Source: Oegoconia quadripuncta
Taxonomy: Eukaryota > Arthropoda > Insecta > Lepidoptera > Autostichidae
DNA length: 64,000 nt
Direction: 5' to 3'
Assembly: GCA_949316235.1 (NCBI GenBank)
Contig: OX438749.1
Location: 32,932,022 to 32,996,021, forward strand
Made by a program: the position numbers and the translations under genes. The notes beneath the pieces were generated by a model that saw only the letters and a list, made by a program, of their open reading frames with translations, did not search any database and was not told the DNA's origin. Every line of letters begins with the position of its first letter. The stretch's first letter is position 1. This document shows positions 1-13,600 of this stretch, piece by piece.

Positions 1-54
1 ACCCGCATGCTCGTTTGCCGCCCTCTCATATAAAAAAAAAAAAAAAAAAAAAAA
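1..54 (+). mobile_element. LINE 3' tail fragment (family C)
   Basis: ACCCGCATGCTCGTTTGCCG, a CCCTCTCATAT box and an A run. The same end closes copies at 14512-14712 and 44985-45038. Confidence 0.6.
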
Positions 55-179
55 TATTTCGTACTCCTGTAATTATTTTCAAAAAAATCGATGCATTCTT
101 TATATTTATGAAAAATTGCACCGAAGTTTGTCTTCGCGAATCAATAAACTATTTTTAGTAAACGTGTGCGACTGCGGAG

Positions 180-443
180 GTGGCGGGCTCGTACGTAAAA
201 TCACGTAAATACCAGGGTTTACAGGAAGGTTACGTGTTCGTACCGGTTGGGGTCGAGACGATGGGACCCTGGGGCCCTGAGACAAAACGCCTGGTCCAAG
301 ACCTGTCGGCGCGTCTCATCGAGGCTTCTGATGCTGACCGCAGAGCGGGCGGCTTCCTGGCTCAGAGAATAAGTCTCGCTATTCAGCGCGGGAACGCCGC
401 TTGCCTGTTGGGCACTATGCCGCCTCGAGGAGATGCGCTATAA
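180..443 (+). pseudogene. Non-LTR retrotransposon C-terminal remnant
   Basis: Encodes VGVETMGPWGPETKRLVQDL and QRISLAIQRGNAACLLGTMP, the conserved C-terminal signature seen in many insect LINE ORF2 proteins. No upstream reverse transcriptase is present, so it is a 5'-truncated copy. An A run ends it near 483. A related inverted copy lies at 8698-9038. Confidence 0.65.
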
Positions 444-691
444 GGAATTTTTTACCTGTGAATGTTTGTGTAAAAAAAAAAAAACTATTTATTAATGTGT
501 ATTTTGTTCATTAAAGTTTTTTAGAACTTATAAAGTAGCCATTGATTATTTTTTTTTAAGAGATATTCTACAAAGCAATGGAGTTCACAGTTTTAGTTTC
601 ATGTAAGTTTTAAAACTAAATATCTAAGAATAGCTACAGAATGTTTAGAAAACGTTTCGTTCTATTGCTGATGGGTACTCAGGAACTCTAA

Positions 692-1300
692 GACCCGTAT
701 TAATAAACCATTCTCAATATTGAGAACGGTCTTGTGACCGGTATCAAGTAAACGTGTTGATTAATAAACCTAACATGAGACCCACGTGCATACTCAAGCA
801 GTTACTCACTTGAGAGGTGCGAGTATTAATAAACAAACTTCAAGACTATTTGACGACCTGTTTGGTGAAGTGGTTAGCAACTCTGACCGCAATACCAAAA
901 GGTTGCGGGTTCGAATCCCGCTAGGGGCATATGTTTGTGTGATGAATACGGATATGTGTACCCGAGTTATGGATGTTTTCATTCATAATAAGTATTTATT
1001 TACAAAAAAAAAATGTATTTGTGTAATATATCGACCATCTGGTATCCACAACACAAGCTTATAGTTGCTTACTGTGGAACTAGATGGCGCTGTGTGTAAG
1101 TCTAAGGATATTTATTTATATTTATTATATTTATCATTCATTCGCCGCTGAGGCGAATAATTGAGAAGTAATCTCAGCTGAGTAGACCTCAAGATTGGTT
1201 TATAAATTAGCACGGAACTTGAGATAGCGTCAGCTCCTTAAGACGCATCTCTGTTGATACAGCCTCGAGACTTGTATTGAGATTGGTTTATTAATACAGC
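692..1300 (+). mobile_element. MITE-A copy 1 with nested SINE1
   Basis: Terminal repeats near-matching GGCCCGTATTAATAAACC and its complement. The interior aligns with the intact copy at 43241-43570. It is split by a SINE at 851-1133. Confidence 0.7.
851..1133 (+). mobile_element. tRNA-derived SINE1
   Basis: Head GACGACCTGTTTGGTG with a B-box-like GGGTTCGAATCCCGC, then a body shared with five or more copies, including AACTAGATGGCGCTGTGTGT near the 3' end. Confidence 0.75.
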
Positions 1301-1325
1301 TACGCCACAAAAAGTATGTAATTTT

Positions 1326-1577
1326 CCAGGGCCCGCAGTCTCGACATAGATAGCAACCGATTTCGGTCGTTAACTCCTAACGATCTTATTCTAAATGTTA
1401 TACCTAGTGTTCATAATCATATCGGTTTTTGTTGGAAGCCTGAATCGTAGTTTCAATGGAAACCGATATTTTGATACTAAAGACTCTAATTCTCCAATTA
1501 AAATAACATTGTTAGGACTTAGCGACCGAATTCGATAACATAACGATCGCTATCTATGTCGAGACTGCAGGCCCTGG
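1326..1577. mobile_element. MITE-G with ~29-bp terminal inverted repeats
   Basis: The left end CCAGGGCCCGCAGTCTCGAC pairs with the right end GTCGAGACTGCAGGCCCTGG with one mismatch, continuing ATAGATAGC/GCTATCTAT. The single copy is 252 bases, ending 43 bases before the Kazal-like start codon. Confidence 0.75.
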
Positions 1578-1620
1578 ACTATTTCGAACGTTCTTTGTGA
1601 AATGTGACATTGTGAGAGAA

Positions 1621-1663
1621 ATGTTAAATTTCCTTCTATGGATTACACCAATATTAACTGCAG
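1621..1663 (+). CDS. Kazal-like gene exon 1 (signal peptide)
   Basis: ATG with A at -3, then 14 codons reading [14 protein letters not shown], a hydrophobic signal peptide. It ends in CAG followed by a consensus GTAAGT donor, leaving one base of the next codon. That base joins CA of exon 2 to make Ala, giving a plausible A-A cleavage site before Y-L-Q. A MITE ends 43 bases upstream. Confidence 0.75.
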
Positions 1664-4600
1664 GTAAGTAATCAAAATCAAATCAAACCATTTTTATTTC
1701 GGACAAATGAATTAATCGAAAGTTGTGTTAGTGGGACTATAACTAGAGAACACTAAAAACGACGAGGCTCTGCGACAACAGCAGCATGGAGACGCATCCA
1801 CCGCGCCCACATCGGCGAGTCCCAGCGCCGGGCTAACACACTCAAGATGCCGTTCGTGCTGGCACAAACACGATTTAGTAGAGAGGCGCTACGCTTTCTC
1901 ATAATTGAGAAAAAACAGTCCATGTTGGACGCACTGCAGTGTCGTGGCCGTCCAAGCAGCATCCTGATCGCGTTATTAAATAATAATAATAAATAAATAA
2001 ATAAAATGTATTTATTCATCACAAAAAAGAAAAAAACACAAGCACACATAGAATCGGGAACCACAGTATTGTGATGAATTGCGACTTCCCAATGGCTGAC
2101 GATTTTTTTTATATTTTTGTTTTTAAGCTTAGGCGTGGCTCTGGACGATGTAGAAATTAAATTAAAATGTAAGAAATAAGAGGCCCCATCTGTAAGCGCC
2201 ATCTTTCGAGCCATTTTGAACCACCTTACTAAGCGATCAGAAAATCGCCCACTAGAACTAAAGAAAATCGCCCACCAGAACTAATTGTATTGTATTGTAC
2301 TGGACGCGCAACGCGCTGTATGCCCGCTGAGTGTAGCTGACACACAGACTACACGTGTAGGGCTGCACTGTAATGCGTAGTTTAAAAAAAATTAAAAAAC
2401 CCAGGCTAGAGTTCCACCATCCACCTGGCTCCATCATCAAACCCTCGACACCAAGTGCAATAAATAATATAAATATTTCGAATACTTACACCAATCATCT
2501 AGTTCCAAACTAAGCAAAACTTGTACTATGGATACTAGAAAACGTACATACATAAATATGCTGCAGTAAAAATGTTTATATTCATTAAACAACATTTACC
2601 CCTCGCGGGATTCGAACCCGCTACTGTGAAAAGTGATCCTGTGGGCTTCTTGCGCCCGCCGCTTCTTTTCCCACGGTGGTAGCTTGGACATATTGACTAA
2701 CCGAAAAATGCTTAAGGCCTATTTTTATTTCCAATAGATTTAAATTGACGTTCAACAAATGATATCATGTATCTTACGTTGAAATAAATGCTTGAAGTTT
2801 GAAGTCATGACAACGCTTCTTCACACACAGCCATCAAAACAAAGTCATTTTTAACTTTCAAAAAGTACAACTCGTCACTGTATTTTCTCCAAAATCAAAG
2901 ATTTGATGAAAGGTTTCACTTTTACCAATTCCGAAGAGTCAGTGATAGCGTTCAATCAGCACATAGAAAACAGATCTGTGGTCCTCCTGTTTTAAAAAAT
3001 GGTTCGATCGCATGAAAAAATGTTTAAAATGTAAAGTTAGGAGAGTATTTTGAAAAGCATAATATTTTGGTCATAACATGTTGTTTTTTTAAGTTATGCA
3101 AAACTTTTAGTGAGACCTACATATTCGCACCGCTAGATGTCGCTGCCTCGAATTACAACGCGGTATAGTTGCGTTCAGCGGGTTACTATAAGAGTTTTAA
3201 TACTTTTATACGAATTCGAGTTGTAATGGTACACGTATTGCAGTAAAGTTTGAAATTTTTGACGTTGCCTTTTTTTATAAAGGCAACTCGCATACCGTAA
3301 AACCGGGGGTGACTTAGGACGAAATCCTACTTGTAACTGAAATTAATCAATGTTCTAGCACAAAACGTAATATTATTTATTCTTTTCTAGACTTTCCAGT
3401 TGTTTGTACTTTGCAAAAATATTAAAAATATTCTTAAAAGTATTTGTAATTTCATGATTTTGTCCATAATATAAGCTGTCCCTACTTAAAGCGGGGTGCC
3501 TGGGATGAGACAGGGGTGACTCGGAAAAAAACCATAGGGTTGTCATTAATTTAAAACAGGAATATGTACTATTAAATGTCCGCCTGGCTAGCTACCACCA
3601 TCTTATCTAAAATCTGCCGCCAAACAGCAATGTGAATAGCATTGTTGTGTTCCGGTTGTCAGAGATAAGAAAACCAGTCTTATTAGTATTTGGGGAAATA
3701 AGATGGGGTTTCCGGGTCAGTACGCTACCACCTTCGGCCTTATCTTCACTTAACATCAGGTGTGATTGTGGTCAAGTGCTTACCCGTTGTAGATAAAAAA
3801 AATCTATATATAAATAGTAATTTATAAATGATATCTATAAATAGTAAAGGTTGCCTGGAAGAGATCGCTTTTAGTGATAAGGTCGCCAAATTGTACATTT
3901 TATTCTTACCACTTTTCTGAAACTGTATTTTCTTATCTGTTGTGCAATAAAGTGTATTTGTATTGTACTGTATTGTAATTTATGTTATTGATATCTTACA
4001 TTATTAGTAATATGCATGATGTGGAATAAAATGTAAAGTGTCCTGCTGGCTGGAGATTGCCTAACACCAACCAACAAACTTTCTTATGTAATTTCCTTAT
4101 GTACAACGGGTTATCACTAGGCCTCAATCACGATAGAACTACAGTAATATATCAGTACACAATGGTAACCAGTGTATATGCACACTGGTTACCAGTGTAT
4201 ATGTACACTGGTTACCAGTGTATAGGCACACTGGTCACCAGTGTCTATGCACACTGGTTACCAGTGTATAGACACATTGGTCACCAGTGTATATGTACAC
4301 AGGTTACCAGTGTATATGCACACCGGTTACCAGTGTGTATGCACACCGGTTACCAGTGTCTATGCACACCGGTGACCAGTGTCTGTGCACACTGGTTACC
4401 AGTGTCTATGCACACTGGTTACCAGTGTCTATGTACACTGGTTACCATTGTGTACCAACACCCTGCGTCAACAAAATCAATAGAAAATCACCAAGATTTT
4501 GAAAAGGTTTCACAATCAAAAGTAAATCAATAATACCAAATTTATCTGCATTTTATCGTGAAGAACAGGTGTGTATAAAAAGTGTTGTGGTTTTGTGTGT

Positions 4601-7600
4601 GTGTGTATGAATGTTTGTGTGGGGTATGTAAATATAGTATAAACAAAAAACCGCATGCTTATGGTCCTTTCGAAAAACTTCACACCTGGCCATGTAACGT
4701 GTGCATTTTTACATAAATAATTTCTTGGACGGGTGTTTCTCTGCCAGTATGATTCGGATATGATTTAAATTTGTTAAATTAGTAATAATAATTTGAGAAC
4801 AATTAAACTCACTCGCACAATCACACATAAGTATTGAAAATTTACCAAATACCTACCTATATGATAGATACCTTCTCGTGTCTAGCTTTTTATGGTTTAT
4901 CACTTGCAATTGTTTTTGAGTTGATTTTTGATATAGATTTTTGTTTTTGTTTCCTTTTAGTTAATGTTTAAATTTATTCATAGAGTAATAGTAATTAATT
5001 CCTTGGTGGCAACTACTCTACTTGGGCGGGACTGAAAATCAGCAAATCTGCTGAGTCCCTACCTTTTCATCACAGTTTGACCTAATTTATTATCAATTAA
5101 TTACTTGTTAAATTAACTTTGTGGTGAATAAATACCTTTTATTTATTATTATTTATTTGTAGGTACCGCCACTGAAAATTACATATGACGTCATTGGATA
5201 CACAATTTGGTTTCAGCATATCTACAGACTACAACAGTCATGAATTCTGCTACAACAGAAGACTATAGTGATTATGGATTACATGGGTAAGTACCGGGGG
5301 CTACAACTTAAGTAAGCCTGCCTGCGTCATGACATCGTTTGTCACGGGCGACCGAGGAGTGAGAGTGGGATAGTCGAGCGACATACACGTTTATCGCATC
5401 TGTCATGCTACGATGATGGATAATATTAGGTCCTTACCTATGAAATTGGCGTTTTGTATGAAGAATTTCATTAAGACTGTTTTCTCCATACAAACATTTT
5501 TGATTTCTTTTTGGGAACGGCAAATCCAAATTTAGCTAAACTTTATGTGTATTATCTGATAACATTAAGTTAAGTATAGGCAGCGTTAGTTTTTAAAAGT
5601 AACCGCTTTATAAAAGTTTCAGCGAATCTAAGAAATGATGGGAAGCACATGAAAAGAGCTCTGTTCAAATTTTTTTTTTAATGTGATTTAGCCCAGAAAT
5701 AAAAAATATTTCAATGAAAACTTGAAATAATATTCCATTTTCCAAATAAAAAACAGGACATAGCTTTGAAAGTCGCAGGAATTGGTACATATGATTAACG
5801 AAGAAAAAAACCTCCAATTGCATAGGTCAAGCAAGACCCAATACAAACTAAATATTCTTTTCATTACTCATACTCGGAAAGTAGGTGTGAAGTTGCCTAA
5901 GGAGCGGGTTGAAAGTAGTTTTCAGCCCTAGGGAGAACCGTTTTCAACTGACAGCTGTCTAATTAAAAAAAAACTAGTTCTATTTTTCTATCGAACCCAT
6001 GGACTTATTATTTAAATCGAACCATGTTCCAACCATAGAGGAATAACACTGTTCCAACTTTCTCTACAGCCACTTAATTACAGCGCAATGTAAAATTGTA
6101 ATAATATGAAGTATACGCTCTAAAAAATTATTAATATAATATAAACGATATAAATAAAAAAATACAGGCATCTAATCTAAAGAAATAATACTAAATTTCG
6201 TTCTTACTAATTACTAGGTTAACTATTAAATTAAAGAATATATATATTTTTAAATGACTAGTATAATTTAGTTGCAACTATTTGTTTTTTTAAATAACAG
6301 ATTTGACCAAAATAATTTACCATTTTTTCAATGATGAAAATGAAAAATAATGGCTGAATATCTGGCCGGCCACAGAAAAAAAAAACAAAACAAAATAGGC
6401 CGGAAAGCGCCAATCCGATCTTCATTTGTTTTTTCGAGTTGTAGAGTTTTGTTTATACTTCCAATAACAAACATAACACAAGAATAAACCACAGAGGGTA
6501 CGTACAGTACAATAATATTTTTTTTAAATAGCAATTTAGATTGGCGCAGTCGCATTAGCTATACCAAAACCTCAAAAAAAATTCAAAACTTCAAGCATTT
6601 ATTTCAACGTAAGGTATATGCCATCATTTCTTGAATGTCAATTTAAATTTATAATAATTCATATATTTATTGCATTACACATGTCATAGTTACAATACAT
6701 AGGTACTAGCATACACAGGTACCTTGTCAGGCATGGCAAATATGGTAATATGGAGGAAAGGGATATGTATGTTATTAAATGTCGTTTTAATTACCAATAG
6801 TTATAATTTTTATGAAGCTACATTATGTATGTTGTAAGTTCAAAGAAAGTGCTCCAATTCCAAAGTCAATCAAAAATAAACAAATATTAGCAAATTGAAA
6901 GTACACCCTTTCCTATTTCAACGAATATAATAAGATGTCAATAATATTAATAATGTCATGCATAATTCTATTTTAGAATGTCTTCTTCTTCTTCTTCTTA
7001 TTTTTGAGGATGGCAACCAGTCAACCTCATTGTCGAGGGACATTACTGCCAGTTTCGAGTGAAAATTTTTATTTATCTTATTTCTTCAGTTTATAGGTCA
7101 GTCTCAATCAAAACAAGTAATTCGTCGTATACAGAGTCTAGTCACGGTCAAGTCATTCTTCAGTAAAGTGGCAGAATGCTTTACAAAAGATTTTGGCGGC
7201 TTCTTGTGGGAACCCGAAAGCTCCGTTACGCACTTTAATTTACACTTCCCTTCACTTGTACACTATCACTAACGTTTGCTGCACAATATTCTGCCATTAT
7301 TAAGCTTCAAAAGTTAGAATGCACAAATTATAAGACTTATAAAGAAAAATGCTACTTCACTCGCCGAGTTCCCGCCAAAAAGCCAATTAATTATATTATG
7401 CGTAGGTAACTTTCCTCTATGTGTCTATTTCTATGTATGCAATTTTATCTTTAATTAATTTGAGAATATTATATATCACGACATTATCTTTGTCATATCA
7501 TTCATATTATTGGAAATAAGAGAGCTTATTGCATTTATCTGTCAGACATCATGTCCAAGCTACTACCGCTTCGGAAATGGAAATCATCTGTGGTGAAAGA

Positions 7601-10600
7601 AGCGGCGCAAGAAACTTTGCTACACAATATTCTGACATTATCCTCAAAACTCAGAATGCACAAATTATAAGAAATAAAAACAAAAATGGAACATCACTCG
7701 CTGAGTTCCCGCCAAAAGGCCAAAAGCCTTCCATACCATACCATAACAATAATACCCCAGGGAAAATACGGTTTGACCTCGGAAAAAGGAATCGATTTTT
7801 TTGAAACATTTAATAAAGTATTGTAAATGGAGTAGATAACAATTGCTAAAAATTAGGCATTTGTAAAAAACGCAAAGTCGTGTTTCTTTAAAAAAAAAAT
7901 GCTCAATTGACGGGTATTTCTTGAAATTCAAAACATTTAAGAAAATTATCGTTGCAAAATATTTCTTAAGCAATGCAGCTCGACGAGCTAAAACACATGC
8001 TCACCTAACTATAACATGCTTAGTTTTTTATGTATCAATAAGTTAACTGTGTTTAATAAAGTCTACCTAATTAAATATCAGTTAGTATTTATTGTTATTA
8101 ATAATTATTAGACAAATTAAAAATAGGGTTTGCTAAAAAAAACTAGACTAAGCGCTCGTTTTATTTAGGCTTAATTATTAAAAATTACTTCTCTAATATG
8201 CCTCTATAAGATAGCAATTTATAAATTTATATACATATGTATATATTAAGAAGAAAGAAAGAAAAAATTCTTTATTGTACACAGCTTAAAAATATACACA
8301 GTGATATTATTGTAACAGGTATTAAGTATGTACATGAAACACAAATTTATAAAATACAATTAAAAATACCTATATCTTATAAAAAAAATACGCCGTCCAA
8401 CTCGCTTCCGTGAGGCATAGTACCTATAGTGTTATTCCTCTATGCTATTACGCTAGCGCTATTGCAAGTAGCAATTCTATAAGTCGGTTCTGAAGCTAAG
8501 CTAATTTTTACCGTATTTTCCCTGGGCTATAATAAATATCAATCTAGCATCAAATACGCTTTATTGTTTAAATAAGGAAGGTACATTTAAATGTCTTATA
8601 GAAAAATTACTTGTATAAAATATTACATTAATAACATTTGTAAAATATTTATAAACAATAATTATACAATGTATTATAAAAAAAAAAACAAAAAAAATCA
8701 CAAATAAAAAACTAGCCCCCAAGTCTCTGGTTGGTGGAATGGTACCCAGAAGGCTGGCGGCGCGTTGCCTCGCAATAGCAAGGCTGATTCTTTGACCAAA
8801 GTATTGGCCAGTCCTCCGATCGTAGGATGCATCAACCAGACGCTCAGATAACTCCCTAAAAAGAGTGAGCACCCGGTCCCCACGGCCCAAGCGTTTTTAC
8901 ACCAAACGGCGCAAATAGGTGATCTCCACTGAGACCGGCATATTTGCGCCGTTTAATGCTTTCTGTCGAGGCGGCAGCGAAACCAGCTGTACCGCTTGTA
9001 CTTGGAAGATGGGAAACTACAAAATATATTTTTCTCAAACATGCATGGAAATATTGTCATTACTTTCGAAAAAAGAACACGCGAAGTATCTAATTTACGG
9101 ACAGCGAAAAATAAATCCATTGCAGGAGCGTTTTTTGAATTTGGAACATACAACGCTCCAGCAATGTTGTATGAAACTGTGTGCTGGGGTTATTATATAC
9201 TCTTTGATTGAATCTCTTTTATCATTCTTGGCATACCAAAATCTCTTTGCTTAGTACAAATTGCGTTCACGTGGCTGTATGCGCAAATGCGTTTGCCTTT
9301 CGGCACAGATGATAAATAGAAAATCGGCGGCAAAGCTGAAAATTCGTCTTGATTTGTTATTTAATATTTGTTATTTCCCTGCATTCTTTTGAGAAAAGCA
9401 CTATATATGCCTCGGCGGAAATGGCAATTGCTTGTCTCGTATTAGTGAAGTCCTCGCCTACGGCTCGGCCTTCAAACTCATACTCGACCTGCAATTGCCT
9501 ATTTCCCGGCCTTTGCAATAATGTACTAATTCTTATATGCTTGTAGCATCGTTTCTAGTTTGCAATTGTAGCTGTGCAGCCTGTTATTAAATAGTTAACG
9601 TTTTTAGGAGACATACGGCCGCATTTCAGCACCTTTCTCCGCGCACTCTGCCCGTAAGAAAGCGCATGAGACCCTTTCGTCGTGATGAAATAGATTATAG
9701 TATGTATCAAGATTTCGTCACTCCATCAGTGAGGCACACCGTGAAGGGAGAGACAAAGCCGAAGTTAACCAAGCCTGAGAACTACCGTGAACCATACTGG
9801 CATGGAGGACATTGGGTGTACGACAGGTGGGTCTGTCTGTAACGCCCGTTTAATAAACCATTCTCAAGATCGAGAACAGTCTTGTGACTGGTCTCAAATA
9901 AACGTGTGGAACGGACTTCCTGCAGCGGTATTCCCGAACGAGTATGACATTGGAACCTTCAAGAAACGAGGCTATACACCTTCCTCAAAGGCCGGCAACG
10001 CATCTGTCACCTGTTTGTTTCGACTTAACTTCACTACCGCGTTCACGTTTACGTGACGATTTGTATGAAGAAATGTGCAGCGCCACTAGCGGATAGTTTG
10101 CAAAACTATTTTTTTCCATAGATACTTTTTGCGTAAACGCGAACGCGATGGTAAAGTTAAAAACGAGACAAAACTCGCACTTCGCACACAGGTAAAAAAA
10201 CGGCCAAGTGCGTGTCGAACCACGCAGTGTAGGGTTCCGCTTGCCCGTCACAATATGCGGCTTTTTGTTGTTTGATAGATAATTTTCAACAGAAAGTACG
10301 TTTTATGTTTTTCAACTATTACTCATTAACATGTAAAGCCTCCTTTTCTTTGACTTCGTAATATACAGGGTGAAAAGTTAGATTCATTTTAAAGTGTGAT
10401 AGTAGACCCAATTTGCAATAAATAATGAAAAAAATAAAAAATTGAATGAAAAACGAGCGAAAACGTTTGCCAAACAGCTCTAGTAATTTTTAGAATTATG
10501 TAACATTAAATACCTTAAATGAGAGCTTAGTTCGCTACCACCATCTTATCTAAATCTGCCGCCAAGCAGCAATGTTATGCTATTAGCATTGTTGTGTTCC

Positions 10601-13600
10601 ACTTGTCAGAGATAAGATAGCCAGTCCCCCAAATTTGTTGGGGTTTCCGGGTCAGTACGCTTCCACCTTCGTCCTCATCTTCACTTAACATCAGGTGTGA
10701 TTGAGGTCAAGTACAAACCAGTTGTGCATAAAAAAAATCAGTGATTTTATAATAGCCTTTTGCTACCAATTTCTGTTTTATATTGCTTTAAATTTATTTA
10801 AAGGCAAATTTTGAATGTCTGTTGGAACCTTATTATAAAAGCGTATACATTGCCCTTTGAACGATTTACTAACTTTATGAAGTCGGCTAACATAAACAGA
10901 TAACTGGTTCTTATTCCTTGTATTAACATTGTGCCTATCACTATTTTTAGCGTATAAGGTTATATTTTTTTTGCATATAACAAATTCTCATAAATGTATT
11001 GAGAAAGTCATTGTTAAGACATTAATTTCCTTAAACTTATGTCTAAGGGACACTCTAGGTCCTAATTTATAAATGGCGCGAATAGCACGCTTAAAAAGCT
11101 CAAAGATACCTTACCTTTTTTCGTTGTCTTGTCTCCTCGTGTTACCTAATCCGTTGGTTTTGACGTAACAAAATTCTATAGCCAGTCCTTCAGACTGCAA
11201 GCCACTCTCGTCAGTGGAACTCTTTGCAGGAATCTATTAGGAAAGCTAAATGAAATGAAATGAAAATAATTTATTTGCCTGATTTTGGGTACAACATTAG
11301 GTCTCAATAAAAAACACAGTTCCATCAAAATCTGCTTAAATCTAGCGTGCAAATATTCTATTTTGAAATTTCAAGTCAAATACCACTACTTAGGTCTCTG
11401 ACTTTTTTCTTTTCGTTAACTCCCGCCTCGTGAACATTAGTTGACTATCTATAAGACGACGATTTAACGACCTGTTTGGTGTAATGGTTAGCAACTCTGA
11501 CCACTATACCAAAAGGTTGCGGGTTCGCATCCCGCTAGGGGCATAATGTTTGTGTGATGAATACGGACATGTGTACCCGAGTTATGGATGTTTTCATTTA
11601 TAATAAGTATTTATTTACAAAAAAAAATGTATTTATGTATTATATCAACCATCTGGTATCCACAACACAAGCATATAGTTGCTTACTGTGGAACTAGATG
11701 GCGCTGTGTGTATGTCTAAGGATATTTATTTATTATTTATAAGAGCTTCTAGCGATTGTGTTTTATACTATATATTAAGTATTTATATATATAAGTCTTT
11801 TAATATGATATTATTATTATATTTATGCATACTTATCTATAATTATTTGTTTAGTTGGTATAGTATCGTGCACCCTACCTGTTTTTCTACCTACAAATGT
11901 CCCGTAGCTGTGGATTGTTTGGAAGAGATCGCTTTGAGTGATAAGACCGCCTAATTGTGTTCTATTGTTATCATCAAAAATTATTGTAAATTATTTTTCG
12001 CAATAAAGAGTATCTGGTATTGCATTGTATTGTATTGTACCAATGTTACAGGTTCAAGCCGTCCACGTCCGCGACAAGGAACGTCACCACCGTCGAGACG
12101 TCCACGACAACAACCGTCACCCTCTCCCCGACCCGCACCACCCGCCCCAACCCGTTCGCGATTGTGACCACGAGGTTCACCTACATCACGAAAAAGACTT
12201 GCAACCAGATCTGTCCTGTCATCTATTCGAGGTGTGGTAATCATAATTATCTAAGTTTTCCCATTACTGCATAAAGTGCGATATTGGGATTGTATGAACG
12301 ATACGGCGTCCTCAAAGTCAAAGTCAAAGTACCTACATTTATTGTGAATCACAGGTATAGTTCTCGAGGCGTAAGCTCAGCTTTGCATTTGTGTGAGTGA
12401 CGTCAAGCTGCTAGCGGTACAAGAGGTGAAGTGCGGCATGTGCGCGGCAGGGAAGCGACGCGCAGCGGACACGCCGCGCCTCAGGCCGCGTTTAAACAAT
12501 GCGCGGGACGCGCTGCGCCACAAGCCGTATCTCTATCTGTGTGCACTCACACAAATGCAAAGCTGATCTTACGCCTCGAGAACTATAGCATTTGGTCTTT
12601 CAAAATCCTTAGAGCGCTATGTTCCGCCGTAAAGGCATACAATATTTTAACAGTTTTACAAAACTTAACTTAATTTACTAATACAATTCTTTATGTCAAA
12701 TAAAATACATTACATATATGATTACTAGGTACGTTACAATTGGTTACAATACAATTATATGGACTTGTCATGTACGGGATAGCGAATGAAGCGGAAAGTA
12801 GGTACAATTATAAAAAACCAAGGAGTTTGCCACATGTCATCTAAGAATTCGTGTAAGCTGTTATAACATTTTTGGACGAACAGATCATGCAGTTTCCTCT
12901 TAAATACCGGTAAATCAGGCGCTTCCCTAATCAATTTTGGAATCTTATTATAAGTCTGCAGTATACGCTTTTCGAGAATAAAGTAGTTTTACAAGGGAGT
13001 AACATCATTTGATCACTAGCCATTTATCTATAGTTCATGTTATCTCCTTATCTTCAAACTTCAAGCATTAATTTCAACGTAAGTTACATGATATCATTTG
13101 TTGAATGTCAATTTAAATCTACTGGAAATAACAAAGGTTTATTGCATTTATCTGTCAGTCGGTATGTCCAAGCTACTACCGCTTCGGAAAGGGAAATCAT
13201 CTGTGGGAAAAGAAGCGGCGCAAGAAACCCACAGGATCATTGTTGTCCTCTTTTTTTTTCTTTAATATTTCAAAGCGCTTAGTCGATGTCACTGGTGACC
13301 CGAGAGCTGGTTGTTTCCTCGCCCAACGCTTAAGTATCTGCATACAACGAGGAAACGCTGCCAGCGTTTTGGGTACCTTGCCTCGCGGCCCCAATTTTTT
13401 ACATTTGTTCTAGTTTATATTTAAATTCCATCTCTTTATTTGTTACTGTTTTTAAATTTTTGACGTTGACGACCCGTTTGGTGTAGTGGTTAGAAATTCT
13501 GCTGCTATACCAAAAGGTCGCGGGTTCGAATCCCGCTAGGGGCATATGTTTGTATGATGAATACAGACATGTGTTCCCGAGTTATGTATGTTTTTCATTT

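Larger units (their letters stand above)
1664..5216. other. Kazal-like gene intron 1
   Basis: Holds a SINE2 (2470-2690), a SINE3 (3574-3810), a LINE tail (3845-3977) and a minisatellite (4164-4456). 1753-2214 carries a minus-strand open frame of low complexity with no recognised domain. The rest is AT-rich with nothing recognised. Confidence 0.6.

Noticed and set aside
1753..2214. 153-residue minus-strand open frame
   Set aside because: Crosses a poly-A/T-rich stretch and low-complexity runs, with no recognised domain or splice support.
4057..4533. Two overlapping open frames of 158 and 71 residues
   Set aside because: They run through the 23-bp minisatellite and repeat the same short peptide; the repeat lacks stops in these frames.
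12431..12673. 80-residue frame with Arg/Ala-rich start
   Set aside because: Created by the GC-rich loop and arm of the hairpin element.
13467..13560. tRNA-like sequence with a good B box
   Set aside because: It belongs to a multi-copy SINE with a long shared body; the acceptor stem and anticodon arm do not fold as a tRNA. The same holds for the other SINE heads.
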